DNA of 64,000 bases from Sphingobium sufflavum (lineage in GTDB: Bacteria > Pseudomonadota > Alphaproteobacteria > Sphingomonadales > Sphingomonadaceae). The position numbers and the translations under genes are program-made. Shown one piece after another: positions 9,092 through 17,800 of the stretch (position 1 is the first letter of the stretch; each line of letters starts with the position of its first letter). The stretch spans positions 62,001 to 126,000 of the forward strand of contig NZ_JAJSSH010000011.1 of the NCBI RefSeq assembly GCF_021403115.1. Reading direction: 5' to 3'. The notes below the pieces were generated by a model that saw only the letters and a program-made list of their open reading frames with translations, was not told the origin of the DNA and made no database searches.

Positions 9092-9194
9092 AGCGGTTTG
9101 AGGTGTGGCCCTTCGACAGGTTCACAGTGAACGGTTTTGAGCGCGGGCGATGCCGGCCTCCACCGGGGGCGGAAAGAGGGCAGGTTTCTCGCCC

Positions 9195-9222
9195 GCCCCC
9201 TTGCCTTCGCCCCCTTGCCTTC
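9195..9222. repeat. 14-bp direct tandem duplication in intergenic DNA
   Basis: GCCCCCTTGCCTTC occurs twice back to back (9195-9208 and 9209-9222) just beyond the stop of the TauD-type gene. The surrounding 9092-9229 gap between convergent genes also holds a TTCGACAGGTTCACAGTGAA stretch, resembling dispersed sphingomonad intergenic repeats. It has no evident coding potential and is probably slippage-generated. Confidence 0.5.
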
Positions 9223-9229
9223 TTCCGCC

Positions 9230-10327
9230 CTAGGCCAGCAGCCTCGGCACCGCGCAGGCGCTCACGCTGAAGCGGGCGTCGGGATGCTCCGCCTTGCCAT
9301 CGCGCGGCGCGATGCGGTGCTGGACCACGCCATTCTTGCCGAAGCCCGGCACCACGGGACGCCCGGAATCCCGGCTGAGCCAGAGGCGGAGCAGGTGGCG
9401 GCGGCGCTGCGGTTCCGGATAGTCGTGGAACAGGGTGCGGGAATGGAGCGCGGCATAGTTAGACAGCCACTGGATATCACCGGGCCGGAAATCCATCTCG
9501 ATCGCCATGCCGGGTTCGTAGGTGATCTGGTCGAACAGCTCCAGCACCTCGATCTGCTGCGGCGTGAGTTGCGGCACGCCGGGATAGGCCTGCGCCGTCA
9601 ATATATAGAGCGACCCGGCATACATGGAGAAGACGCCGTCGATCAGGCTGACGATGGGCGAGCTGTAGGTGAAGGCGGGCGAATTATGGTCCTGCCGCCG
9701 CCAGTCCCAGTGGAAGGGTTCCAGCAGCAGCGGCGCGAGGTCGGGGCGGCGGCGCAATATCTCATTATAGATTTCCGCGCCGGAGACGAGGCAGGACGCG
9801 CCGCCGGAGCGGGCGGGGCGCAGGCACATCAGGGCCACGATGTCGGAACTGTCGCTGTGATACACCAGCTTGTCCCGCACCTTGGAGGACAGGGCGGTGG
9901 GATCGTCCATCATCTTGTCCGACGTCGCATAGACATGGTCGATGACGTCGCCCATCTCATTCTGGCGGATGGGGTCGCCCATGTGCAGGCCGAGGATATA
10001 GTAGATCGCCGCCGACAGCGCGTCGGAATAGAGATGGGTGCGCAGGCCGCGCGCCAGCACGAAGCCCCGGCCATAGTCCACGTCCTGCCCCCAGGCGGCG
10101 ATGGCGTCGGCGCAGGCGAGCAGAGGATAGTCGGACGCCTGCACGGTGCGAAGGTCCGGGTCATCCTCCACGAAGCGGCGGCCCAGCGCCTCCAGCTCCG
10201 CGACCTGCTCCTCCGACAAGCGGTATATCCACTCGTCGGACTGGACGAGCCGGTCGCCCCGCCACGCCGCCTGCGTCGTGACGGGCGGCAAGGCCTCTAT
10301 AGCGGATGCGCGGGGAAGACCTGCCAT
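9230..10327 (-). CDS. TauD/TfdA-family Fe(II)/2-oxoglutarate dioxygenase
   Basis: A 365-residue member of the TauD/TfdA superfamily. KLVYHSDSSD supplies the HxD iron ligands, and the distal region LSNYAALHSRTLFHDYPEPQ followed by RRRHLLRLWLS gives the third His and the 2-oxoglutarate-binding Arg. Family enzymes hydroxylate substrates at the expense of 2-oxoglutarate and O2, often releasing sulfonates, amines or ethers. The Met at 10327 is chosen because AAGGA lies 7 nt upstream; Mets 5 and 10 codons earlier lack a ribosome site. It is convergent with the RutB-like gene and downstream of the SBF-type transporter, with which it may be co-transcribed. The substrate is unknown. Confidence 0.85.
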   Translation of the reverse strand: MAGLPRASAIEALPPVTTQAAWRGDRLVQSDEWIYRLSEEQVAELEALGRRFVEDDPDLRTVQASDYPLLACADAIAAWGQDVDYGRGFVLARGLRTHLYSDALSAAIYYILGLHMGDPIRQNEMGDVIDHVYATSDKMMDDPTALSSKVRDKLVYHSDSSDIVALMCLRPARSGGASCLVSGAEIYNEILRRRPDLAPLLLEPFHWDWRRQDHNSPAFTYSSPIVSLIDGVFSMYAGSLYILTAQAYPGVPQLTPQQIEVLELFDQITYEPGMAIEMDFRPGDIQWLSNYAALHSRTLFHDYPEPQRRRHLLRLWLSRDSGRPVVPGFGKNGVVQHRIAPRDGKAEHPDARFSVSACAVPRLLA

Positions 10328-10443
10328 GTCGGGTTCCTTCATCTGGGCGTGTGTCATGGCGACAGGCTAGGCCAGGCATCGCGCGATGACTTGTCGTCCA
10401 GTGCCGAAACAGTTTCCCAGTCGCGAACGCGCGCGCCCTGCAA

Positions 10444-11439
10444 TCAGGTGGCGGAGGCCGGTTCGGCGCCCTCCTCCCGCTCCGCCGCGGCGGCGTAGCG
10501 GCGGGCAAGGACCGCGCAGACCATCAACTGAATCTGGTGGAAGAACATCAGCGGCAGGATGATCGCGCCGACCTGCGCCGCGGGGAACAGCACACCGGCC
10601 ATGGGCACGCCGGAGGCCAAGCTCTTCTTCGAACCGCAGAATTGCAGGACGATGCTGTCCGCCCGGTTGAAGCCCATGAGGCGCGCGGTCGCATGGCTGG
10701 CGAAGAGGACGATGGTGAGCAACAGGCCGGACAGCAGGCCGATCAGGAGGAGGTCGGTAAGCGACACCCGCTGCCACAGCCCCCCCACCACCGCCGCGCC
10801 AAAGGCGGTGTAGACGACCAGCAGGATGGAGCCGCGATCCACGACGGTCAGCATGCGCTTCTGGCGCGCCACCCATGCCCCAATCCACGGGCGCAGCAGA
10901 TGCCCGGTGAGGAAGGGGAGCAGCAGTTGCGCGGCGATCGTCACCACCGAATCCGTCGAGAAACCGCCGGTCTTGCCGGTTATCAGCAAGGCGGTGAGCG
11001 CGGGGCTGATGACGATGCCCGCCAGATTGGAGAAGGATGCGCTGCACACCGCCGCCGCCACATTCCCCTGCGCCACGGCGGTGAAGGCGATGGACGACTG
11101 CACGGTGGAGGGCAGCAGGGTGAGGAACAGCATGCCGGTGCCCAGAGCCGGGTCCAGCCCCGGAATGGCGCGGATCGCGAGGCCCAGCAGGGGAAAGAGC
11201 AGGAAGGTGATGCAGGCGACCGCGAGATGAAGGCGCCAGTGCCGCGCCCCGTCGATCACCGCCTGACGCGACAGGCGCGCGCCGTGGAGGAAGAAGAGCA
11301 GGACGATGGCTGCGTCGGCGATCCACCCCACGACCGTCGCCGCCATGCCGCGCGCGGGCAGGATCGAGGCGAGCACGACCATGCCCACGATCATCAGCAC
11401 ATAGGGGTCGATGTTGAAGCGCGCGAGCAGGCGGCCCAT
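10444..11439 (-). CDS. Bile acid:sodium symporter (SBF-like) family transporter
   Basis: A 331-residue protein with about ten hydrophobic segments. FLLFPLLGLAIRAIPGLDPALGTGMLFLTLLPSTVQSS and QFCGSKKSLASGVPMAGVLFP are characteristic of the SBF_like/YfeH branch of the bile acid:sodium symporter superfamily. Such proteins sit in the inner membrane and take up organic anions with sodium. AAGGAAATCTC precedes ATG 11439. It lies upstream of the TauD-type gene on the same strand (117 bp gap), which hints at uptake of an anionic substrate for that oxygenase, but this is inference. Confidence 0.85.
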   Translation of the reverse strand: MGRLLARFNIDPYVLMIVGMVVLASILPARGMAATVVGWIADAAIVLLFFLHGARLSRQAVIDGARHWRLHLAVACITFLLFPLLGLAIRAIPGLDPALGTGMLFLTLLPSTVQSSIAFTAVAQGNVAAAVCSASFSNLAGIVISPALTALLITGKTGGFSTDSVVTIAAQLLLPFLTGHLLRPWIGAWVARQKRMLTVVDRGSILLVVYTAFGAAVVGGLWQRVSLTDLLLIGLLSGLLLTIVLFASHATARLMGFNRADSIVLQFCGSKKSLASGVPMAGVLFPAAQVGAIILPLMFFHQIQLMVCAVLARRYAAAAEREEGAEPASAT

Positions 11440-11594
11440 GAGATTTCCTTCGTTGCGGCTCCCCTGTCAGGGGACTTGCGCAGCAACAGCGCCTTTGCGG
11501 CCCGAAGGCAAGGCCCCACATCGCCTGCCCGGCAAACATGCGCAGGGTGTCAACAAAGCGGGCGTCGATAAGACGGCGATGTTTACTGCGGCTG

Positions 11595-11993
11595 CTACTG
11601 CGGGGTCGTGATCGCGCGCAGTGCGGGAAGGAGGCGTCGATAGGCCTGATCCTTCGGCACGAAGGGATGGTCGCCCGCGCGCGCCGCCATGCTGCCCTGC
11701 GGCGGCAGGCCGGAGCACAGCACATAGGGAATGTCGTACAGGTCCAGATCGTCCGCCAGCAGGCCGACGGTCTGGCGGTCGAGTTTCACGTCCAGCACGG
11801 CGCAATCGGGAAAATGGTCGGCCAGCGCCGCCACCCCGTCCGACAGGGTGCGGTGGGGACCGTCCACCTCATAATCCGCATCCTCCAGCATTTCGGCAAG
11901 GACCGCGCCGACGAGCGGATCATCCTCCACCAGCAGCACCCGCTTGTGCGGATGGGCGTCCGTCGGCGGTTGTGCGGTTGTCGGTATCGTCAT
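11595..11993 (-). CDS. Stand-alone receiver-domain response regulator
   Basis: A 132-residue CheY-like protein without an output domain. Acidic pocket VEDDP (about residues 24-28), phosphoacceptor Asp in AVLDVKLD and the conserved Lys in PFVPKDQ are present. ATG 11993 overlaps the stop of the haem-oxygenase-like gene in TGATG form, so translation is coupled. Single-domain regulators of this form are common in sphingomonads and often feed phosphorelays with HWE/HisKA_2 kinases; no kinase gene is adjacent. The tight coupling to a redox or iron protein is unusual. Its partner and target are unknown. Confidence 0.85.
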   Translation of the reverse strand: MTIPTTAQPPTDAHPHKRVLLVEDDPLVGAVLAEMLEDADYEVDGPHRTLSDGVAALADHFPDCAVLDVKLDRQTVGLLADDLDLYDIPYVLCSGLPPQGSMAARAGDHPFVPKDQAYRRLLPALRAITTPQ

Positions 11994-12886
11994 CACGCCA
12001 CGCCCAGATGGGCGCGATAGCGGGCAAAACAGCGTTCGCCACACCGCAGGCGGATCAGCGCACCCTCCGCCATGGCGGTCGCGCGGGCGGGGTCTTCGGT
12101 GACGAGGGGCAGGATCGCCTCCGCATTCCAGTCCTGGCTATGCTTGACGTCGAGGACGGCATGCAGGTCGAAATAGCGCCGTTGCGACCCGGACAGGCCG
12201 ATGCGGCGCAGGCCCGCCGCAGTGGCCGCCGATCGGCCGGGCGCCGTAAGTTCGATGACGCCCAGAGCGCCCACGCTATGCCAGGCATAACGGCGCGCGG
12301 TCGCCATCGCGGTCATCGCATTGGCAAGCGCGAGACTTTCCCAGACGGTGGTTTCGATGCGGGAGGCGAGGTCGAGAATATCCACCAGTTGCCCCAACAT
12401 CGGGCCATGCATCCCCTTGATATTGCCGCGCCCCATCTCGTCCCAATAGTTGCGGGCCAGTTCCAGCTTGGCACGGTCGGGCATCTTGACCTGCGTATAG
12501 GCGACAAGATCGTCGAAGCCCGCCTCCCCCGCGGCCTCTTGTCGCAGGAACCAGCGGATGTCGTCGCGGGCTGCATGATCGCGCAGCCATGGGAAAAGCG
12601 GATCGCCCTGCCCCGGCCCGGTCTGCTTCAACCCTTCGAACCAGTCGATGAAGCCATGCGGATCGGTGGGAGCGGCGGCGGCTTCTTCCACGACGTCGGC
12701 ACGCAATTCCTCGATGAAGCGTCCTTCGAGGCGGAGCATCCGATGGTCCCGGTCGAGCGTGTCGAGCCAGCCCTCATCGGGCAGCGCGGGCGCAAGGCGG
12801 GTACGGTTCCAATGGCTGAGCGCCTGCTGGAACGACGGTTGGAGAAACTGGGAAACGGGAGCGACGTGAACGGGGTTGGAAGCCAT
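11993..12886 (-). CDS. Iron-containing redox enzyme family (haem-oxygenase-like fold)
   Basis: A 297-residue, mostly helical protein. FLRQEAAGEAGFDDLVAYTQ, LELARNYWDEMGRGN with MHGPMLGQL, and YFDLHAVLDVKHSQDW carry the Glu/His/Asp residues typical of the Haem_oxygenas_2 or non-haem diiron HDO group. Members are oxidases or oxygenases of diverse substrates (for example UndA-like or SznF-like), and many are uncharacterised. The start at 12886 is chosen because the homology-like part begins soon after; an upstream Met 16 codons earlier is possible. It is co-translated with the receiver-domain gene. A plain signalling or stress role or small-molecule biosynthesis are both open. Confidence 0.78.
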   Translation of the reverse strand: MASNPVHVAPVSQFLQPSFQQALSHWNRTRLAPALPDEGWLDTLDRDHRMLRLEGRFIEELRADVVEEAAAAPTDPHGFIDWFEGLKQTGPGQGDPLFPWLRDHAARDDIRWFLRQEAAGEAGFDDLVAYTQVKMPDRAKLELARNYWDEMGRGNIKGMHGPMLGQLVDILDLASRIETTVWESLALANAMTAMATARRYAWHSVGALGVIELTAPGRSAATAAGLRRIGLSGSQRRYFDLHAVLDVKHSQDWNAEAILPLVTEDPARATAMAEGALIRLRCGERCFARYRAHLGVA

Positions 12887-13024
12887 GGATGGAGTCCCTG
12901 CATGATCTTCCCTAACAAGCCCCGGCGGTGCCAACCGTTCCCGACAAACTGGCTGATCGAGATCAGTCCGGTGCGGGTGGCGCAGGGCCTTCCACGCCCG
13001 TCCCGCCCCTGTTCAGCGCGGTTT

Positions 13025-13189
13025 TCAGGTGGTGAACATGCCCGTTCCCACGATGGCGATGAAGGCGATGATGACGAGTATCAGGCTGATACCCAACACA
13101 TAGCGGGTGACATGGGTCGATGCGCCGCTGCGCGCCTCCTCACGCGAGACATGGGTGACGACTTCACCATCTTCGATTTCCTTGTGCAT
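13025..13189 (-). CDS. 54-residue single-span membrane protein
   Basis: A short frame with a good AAGGAG Shine-Dalgarno 6 nt before ATG 13189. The protein starts MHKEIEDGEVVTHVSREEAR (acidic, cytoplasmic-like), followed by a hydrophobic span YVLGISLILVIIAFIAIVGT and ends MFTT. The ribosome site, the codon use and the clean charged-then-hydrophobic layout support a real gene, though no function is recognised. It lies upstream of the haem-oxygenase-like gene on the same strand, 138 bp away. Confidence 0.6.
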   Translation of the reverse strand: MHKEIEDGEVVTHVSREEARSGASTHVTRYVLGISLILVIIAFIAIVGTGMFTT

Positions 13190-13548
13190 ATCATGCTCCT
13201 TCTGCGGTTCAGAACGGGGCGGTCACACCACAAGTTCCCGGAGGGGCGGCCGGGGCGGCAGGCTGGTGGAGAACATCCCATGTTTCTACTGCATAAGCCT
13301 GATCGAAATTGGTATTAGACAGCATAGCATGTGGCTCCCACTCTTGCGCGACGAGTGAGGGAGGAGATTTGAAAGGCGGTCAGGGACCATGCCCGCGCGG
13401 CATCCTGTGATGGGGTGGTATGCGTGTGGCGGCATCCATCCGGCGGGACGTACAGTCCCCGCCTATCCCCGGATTCCCCTGCCCCTTCCCCCTTCCCCGC
13501 GCGATCCGCCCCGTCGGCATCCCCGTCCAACGACCTTGGAATAGCAAC
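13190..13548. other. Intergenic region, no gene seen
   Basis: This 359-bp stretch lies between the divergent 54-residue membrane protein gene and the EthD-domain gene. It has no reading frame with a credible ribosome site. The part near 13300-13340 is locally AT-richer and may hold promoters for the divergent pair; I see no clear repeat or structured RNA in it. Confidence 0.5.
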
Positions 13549-13971
13549 ATGCTCAAACAAATATGTTTTTTCCGCAAGAATCCCAATATGACCATGGACG
13601 AGTTCATGGACTATTATGAGAACCAGCATAGTCAGCTGTCCAAGAAGATGGGTCGTTCGCCGTCCATCCCCAACGCGGTGCGCTATGTCCGCCGCTACCT
13701 GACGCCGGAGCGTAACCCGGTGACGGGCGAGGTGATCGACCCCGGTTTCGACTGCATCATGGAAATCTGGTGGAACAGCCGCGAGGATTTCGAAAATTCG
13801 CAGAAGGTGATCGGCGACCCCGCCCGCCTGCCCGCGATCAAGGAAGACGAGGCCCGGCTGTTCGCCTCCCACAGCAATCCGGTGTGCACCGTGGTCGAAT
13901 ATGACTCGCCCATGGGTCCGAATGGCGAGGCCACGCGGGTCGAAATCGCCCATGGGGACCATGTGGCGTAA
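13549..13971 (+). CDS. EthD domain-containing protein
   Basis: A 140-residue ferredoxin-like (dimeric alpha/beta barrel) protein. MLKQICFFRKNPNMTMDEFMDYYENQHSQL is the classic EthD/Dabb opening, and IMEIWWNSREDFENSQ gives the following strand/helix pattern. EthD-type proteins occur with catabolic clusters, some acting as small decarboxylases, dehalogenases or cyclases, and many are uncharacterised. The start at 13549 is chosen by homology; further upstream in-frame sequence is proline-rich non-conserved DNA. It converges with the GntR-regulator gene. Substrate unknown. Confidence 0.8.
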   Translation: MLKQICFFRKNPNMTMDEFMDYYENQHSQLSKKMGRSPSIPNAVRYVRRYLTPERNPVTGEVIDPGFDCIMEIWWNSREDFENSQKVIGDPARLPAIKEDEARLFASHSNPVCTVVEYDSPMGPNGEATRVEIAHGDHVA

Positions 13972-14027
13972 AGGAACGGGGGTGGGGTCGCGGTCTGCGA
14001 CCCCGTTTCGTCAGAAGGCGCTGGCTG

Positions 14028-14714
14028 TCAAAAGGCGCTGGTGCGGATGACGGGTTCGGCCCCGATCAGATAGCCATAGTTGGCGAGGCCGACACGGGTG
14101 CGGCGGATGTGCAGGACAAGCGCCGCCTGCGCCATCTCGACCTCCCGCCGTTCAATGGCGCTGAAGATCATCTGATGCTCCGCCCGCATCACCTTGCCAC
14201 CGTTGGTCAGCGCCAGCTTGGCATAGGCGCGGCGATAGCTTTGCGTGGTGTCCCAGAGGCGTTCGACGATCTGGGCAAGCTGGGGCACTTCATGCCCGCG
14301 ATAGGCGATCCAGTGGAATTGCCGGTCCAGCGGCAGGAACGCCTCCACATCGTCCACCTCGACCAGTTGGGTGAGGACGTCGCGCATCTCCTCTATGTCC
14401 ATGTCGGTGAGGTTGGGGATGCTCTCCGCCAGCAGCATCGGCTCCAGTTGCTCGCGGATGCGGTAGGACATTTCCATGTCGCGCACCGTGACCGCGCTGA
14501 CCCGCGCGCCCAGGTTGGGCTTGAAGGAGATAAGGCCGCGCGTCGCCAATATGCGCAGCCCGTCGCGCACGGGGATGCGGCTGATGTTCAGCTCGGTGGC
14601 CAGCTCGTCCTGCTTGATACGGGTTCCGGGCTTTAACTGGCCCGCCAATATGCGTTCCGCCACGATGTCGGCGACACGCTCGCTGGCGACGCCCGATTGT
14701 TCGTTCTGCTTCAT
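14028..14714 (-). CDS. GntR-family regulator with FCD domain
   Basis: A 228-residue regulator. The N-terminal winged helix (residues about 8-75) contains GQLKPGTRIKQDELATELNISRIPVRDGLRIL, with the usual SRxPVRxxL recognition helix. The rest is an all-helical FCD effector domain with ligand-type residues in LDRQFHWIAYRGHE and the late His in RAEHQMIF. FCD regulators usually repress catabolic operons and release on binding an organic acid. An inverted repeat begins 14 bp upstream of the start (14728-14758), a likely autoregulatory operator. The target operon is unclear; the EthD gene is convergent with it. Confidence 0.9.
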   Translation of the reverse strand: MKQNEQSGVASERVADIVAERILAGQLKPGTRIKQDELATELNISRIPVRDGLRILATRGLISFKPNLGARVSAVTVRDMEMSYRIREQLEPMLLAESIPNLTDMDIEEMRDVLTQLVEVDDVEAFLPLDRQFHWIAYRGHEVPQLAQIVERLWDTTQSYRRAYAKLALTNGGKVMRAEHQMIFSAIERREVEMAQAALVLHIRRTRVGLANYGYLIGAEPVIRTSAF

Positions 14715-14727
14715 TGATGCCCCATGG

Positions 14728-14758
14728 TTGCCCCGTATCTAGCAAAGATGCGGGGCAA
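14728..14758. promoter_or_regulatory. Inverted repeat upstream of the gntR gene (candidate operator)
   Basis: TTGCCCCG at 14728-14735 pairs with CGGGGCAA at 14751-14758, and the inner ATCT (14737-14740) pairs with AGAT (14746-14749), leaving a 5-nt centre. It lies just upstream of the GntR start codon (14714). It is either an operator for autoregulation or a hairpin ending the large glycosyltransferase gene upstream; no U-run follows it. Confidence 0.55.
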
Positions 14759-14850
14759 GTCCAACCGCACGCAGCGGGAGCGGGCGCGAAATGGCCGTGC
14801 CGGCTTTCTGGACCGCGCTCCCATGATGAGCATGAGCAAAAGAGGCAGGC

Positions 14851-14869
14851 CCCCGGATCAAGTCCGGGG
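14851..14869. repeat. REP-like palindrome downstream of the glycosyltransferase gene
   Basis: CCCCGGATCAAGTCCGGGG is a near-perfect palindrome followed by CGACG. It resembles the dispersed extragenic palindromes common in sphingomonad genomes. It lies 19 bp past the stop of the three-domain envelope gene and may help end transcription or stabilise the transcript. Confidence 0.55.
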
Positions 14870-14887
14870 CGACGATGCCACCCGCCG

Positions 14888-17800
14888 CTATGCCGCCAGC
14901 GGCTTGGCGACGACGGCGGCCTCGCTCCAGTCGATGGCGTCGTGCGCCTCCGCGCCGGACGCGTCGCTCTCCACCATCACATGGCCGCTGCGCTCCAGCT
15001 TGCCCCAGCCGACGCGCGGGCCGCTGAGCGCCGAGAAGATTGCGCGGATCACCACGGCGTATAGCAACTGGCGGTAGCCGAACCGCTGCATCAACAGGCG
15101 CAGAGCGGGGAAATTCTTCTCCCGCCCGTCGAGGCGATAGGCGATCCAGCCGCAGGCGAGGTCGATGACCGTGAAGGCCAGCCAGAAGCCGAGCATGGTG
15201 GCAAGGCTGCCCTGCATGATCGCAAAGCCATGGTTGACCGTCCGCAGCACCATGTCCGCGATGCTGGCGACCAGGGCGAGGTCGATGAGGGGCGAGATGA
15301 GGCTGAACAGGATCTGGAACAGCCATGCCTGCGGCATGCCGACACGCGCCAGACCGCGCGGCTGGCCGGTCCAGAGGGCGGCGCGATGCTTCCACAGGCA
15401 TTGCAGCGTGCCGAACGCCCAGCGATAGCGTTGCTTGAACAGGGCGCGGAACGTCTCCGGTGCTTCGGTCCAGGCGATGGCGTCGATGTCGCAGGCGACC
15501 TTCCACCCCGCGCGCTGGATGGCGATGGTCAAATCCTGATCCTCCGCCAGCGTATCGGCGGGATAGCCGCCCACCGCGTCCAGCGCGGCGCGGCGCCAGG
15601 CGCCGACCGCGCCCGGAACCACGGTGATCGCGTCGAGCGCCGACAGGGCGCGGCGTTCCAGTCCCTGCGCGGTGATATATTCGACGGCCTGCCAGCGGGT
15701 GACGAGATTGACGCGGTTGCCGATCTTGGCATTGCCCGCGACCGCACCGATGCGCGGGTCTGCGAACCAGCGGTTCAGTTTCGCGATGGTGTCCGGTTCG
15801 AACTGCGTATCGGCGTCGAGCGCGATGACGATGTCGCCCCGCGCGATGCGCAGGCCCCGGTTGAGCGCCCGCGCCTTGCCCCCATTCTCGACCGTCAGCA
15901 ACGTCACGCGCGGGTCGATCGCGAAGGCGCGGGACACGATGGCGGAGGTCGCGTCCGACGATCCGTCGTCGATCACGATCACCTCGATACGCGGTCCCGT
16001 GCTGGCGAGGATGTGGCGGACCGATGCCTCGATCACCCGTTCCTCGTTGAAGGCGGGGATGAGGACGGAGACGAAGTTCGGCACCAGATGCGCCGGCGGC
16101 GTGGGCGCGCGGGCGGTGCGCGCGTTGCGGCAGGCGAGGATGGTGAGGAGGACCGAACGGGCAATGCCGATCAGGATCGCCGCGACGAAGAGCAGGCCGA
16201 GGACGCGCCAGCCGCCCGACAGGGTGAGGAACAAGGTGCCCGCCCCCTCCGCCGCGACCTGCTGCGTCCCGGCCAGCGGCGGCATGACCGCATCCCGGCT
16301 CAGCCCCGCCAGCCGCGAGACGGTGACGAATTCATAGCCCCTGCCCCGCAATTCGCGGATGATGGCCGGGAGCGCGGCGATGGTCGCGCTGCGGTCGCCG
16401 CCGGAATCGTGGAGCAGCACGATCTGGGTAGAACGGTCGCTGGTGCCGGACTCCACCTGCGCCACGGTTTTCGCGACGATGGAGCGGGCGTCGGTGGCGG
16501 ACCAGTCGAGCGGATCGACGTTGAGGCCGACGGAGAGATAGCCCATCTCCGCCGCGACCCGCGCGGCGCGCAGTTCCTGCGGCGTGTTGGGATCGGCGTC
16601 GCCTAGATAGGGCGCGCGGAACAGGCGCATAGACCGGCCGGTATAGCTTTCCACCAGCCGCTGCGTCGTGTTCAGCTCCAGCCGGATCGCCGCTTCGGGC
16701 AGGCGGTCGAGGTCGGGATGGGTGGTGGAGTGGTTGCCCAGTTCCGACCCCTCGTCCAGGATACGGCGCAGCAGGTCGGCCTCGCCCAGCGCGCTGGCGC
16801 CGGTGACGAAGAAGGTGGCGGGCGCGCCCTGCGCCTTGAGGATGTCGAGTATCCGGGGCGTCCATTTGGGGTCGGGACCATCGTCGAAGGTCAGGGCGAC
16901 CATGCGGCGATTATTGCCCGCGCGCTGGACGAGGTTGGTGGTGGGCAACGCGGTGTAGCTGGCGGAGCGGATCAGATGATCCGGGCCGGGCACGGCGTCG
17001 CGCAGGCCCGGCTGTGCCGCGCTGGCGAGGCGCAGCACCTCCCCCTTGCCCAGAAGCTGGACATTGTCCTGCGTGGGCAGGGTGGCGAATTGCGGGGCCG
17101 ACCCCTGCGGCGCGGAGAGCGCAGCCCAGAAGCCGGGATCTTCGCTGCCCAGTCGCCACAGGGCGATCCCACCCGCGCCAAGCTGGCGGGCGACCTGCAA
17201 CTGGTTCCAGCTGCTGATCGCATCCAGCATCCAGACATGATGGCGCACGCCGCCCTGCTCATAGGAGAAATGGCTGTTGCCGCTGGCCTTGTCGAAGACC
17301 GGGGCCGAACCGGCGGCGGACGCCTTTGCCCATGCCTGCGCCACGGTCAGCGGTTCCGCCTGCCCCGCGCCCCAGTCATAGGCATAGTTGCCCAGCGCCA
17401 CGATCGCCTTGTCCGGCCCCACGGCGCGCACGGCGTCGGACAGGGTGCGGGCGAACCATGGCTGGGACGCGATGGCCCCAGCCTCTCCGCCCGGCCAATG
17501 CTCGTCATAGGCCATCAGGAAGATGCGGTCGGTCACCGCCGCATAGGCCGCCAGATCCCATGCCGGGTCGCTGACCGGCGCGGCGATGGTGACGAGGAGA
17601 CCGCGGCTGGCGAAGCGCGTGCGCGCCTCCCGCAGGAAATCCAGATAGGCCGGATGGGCGGCCTCCGGCAGATTTTCCATGTCGAGCACGATACCGGCGG
17701 CCCGTTCGGCCAGCGCGGTACGCTCGACCTTGCCGAGGAACTGGCGGCGGGCGGCGGGGTCCGCGAAGAGACGCGCGCTGTTGCGGCCGTCCCAGCGCCC

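Noticed and set aside
9092..9229. Possible small RNA or attachment site in the convergent gap
   Set aside because: Only a 14-bp tandem duplication and a short repeat-like piece are visible; no tRNA end, integrase or stable fold with a U-run.
14760..15506. Minus-strand frame overlapping the end of the GT2 gene
   Set aside because: It is a different frame within the glycosyltransferase gene with Arg/Pro-rich text; the GT2 frame has all catalytic motifs.
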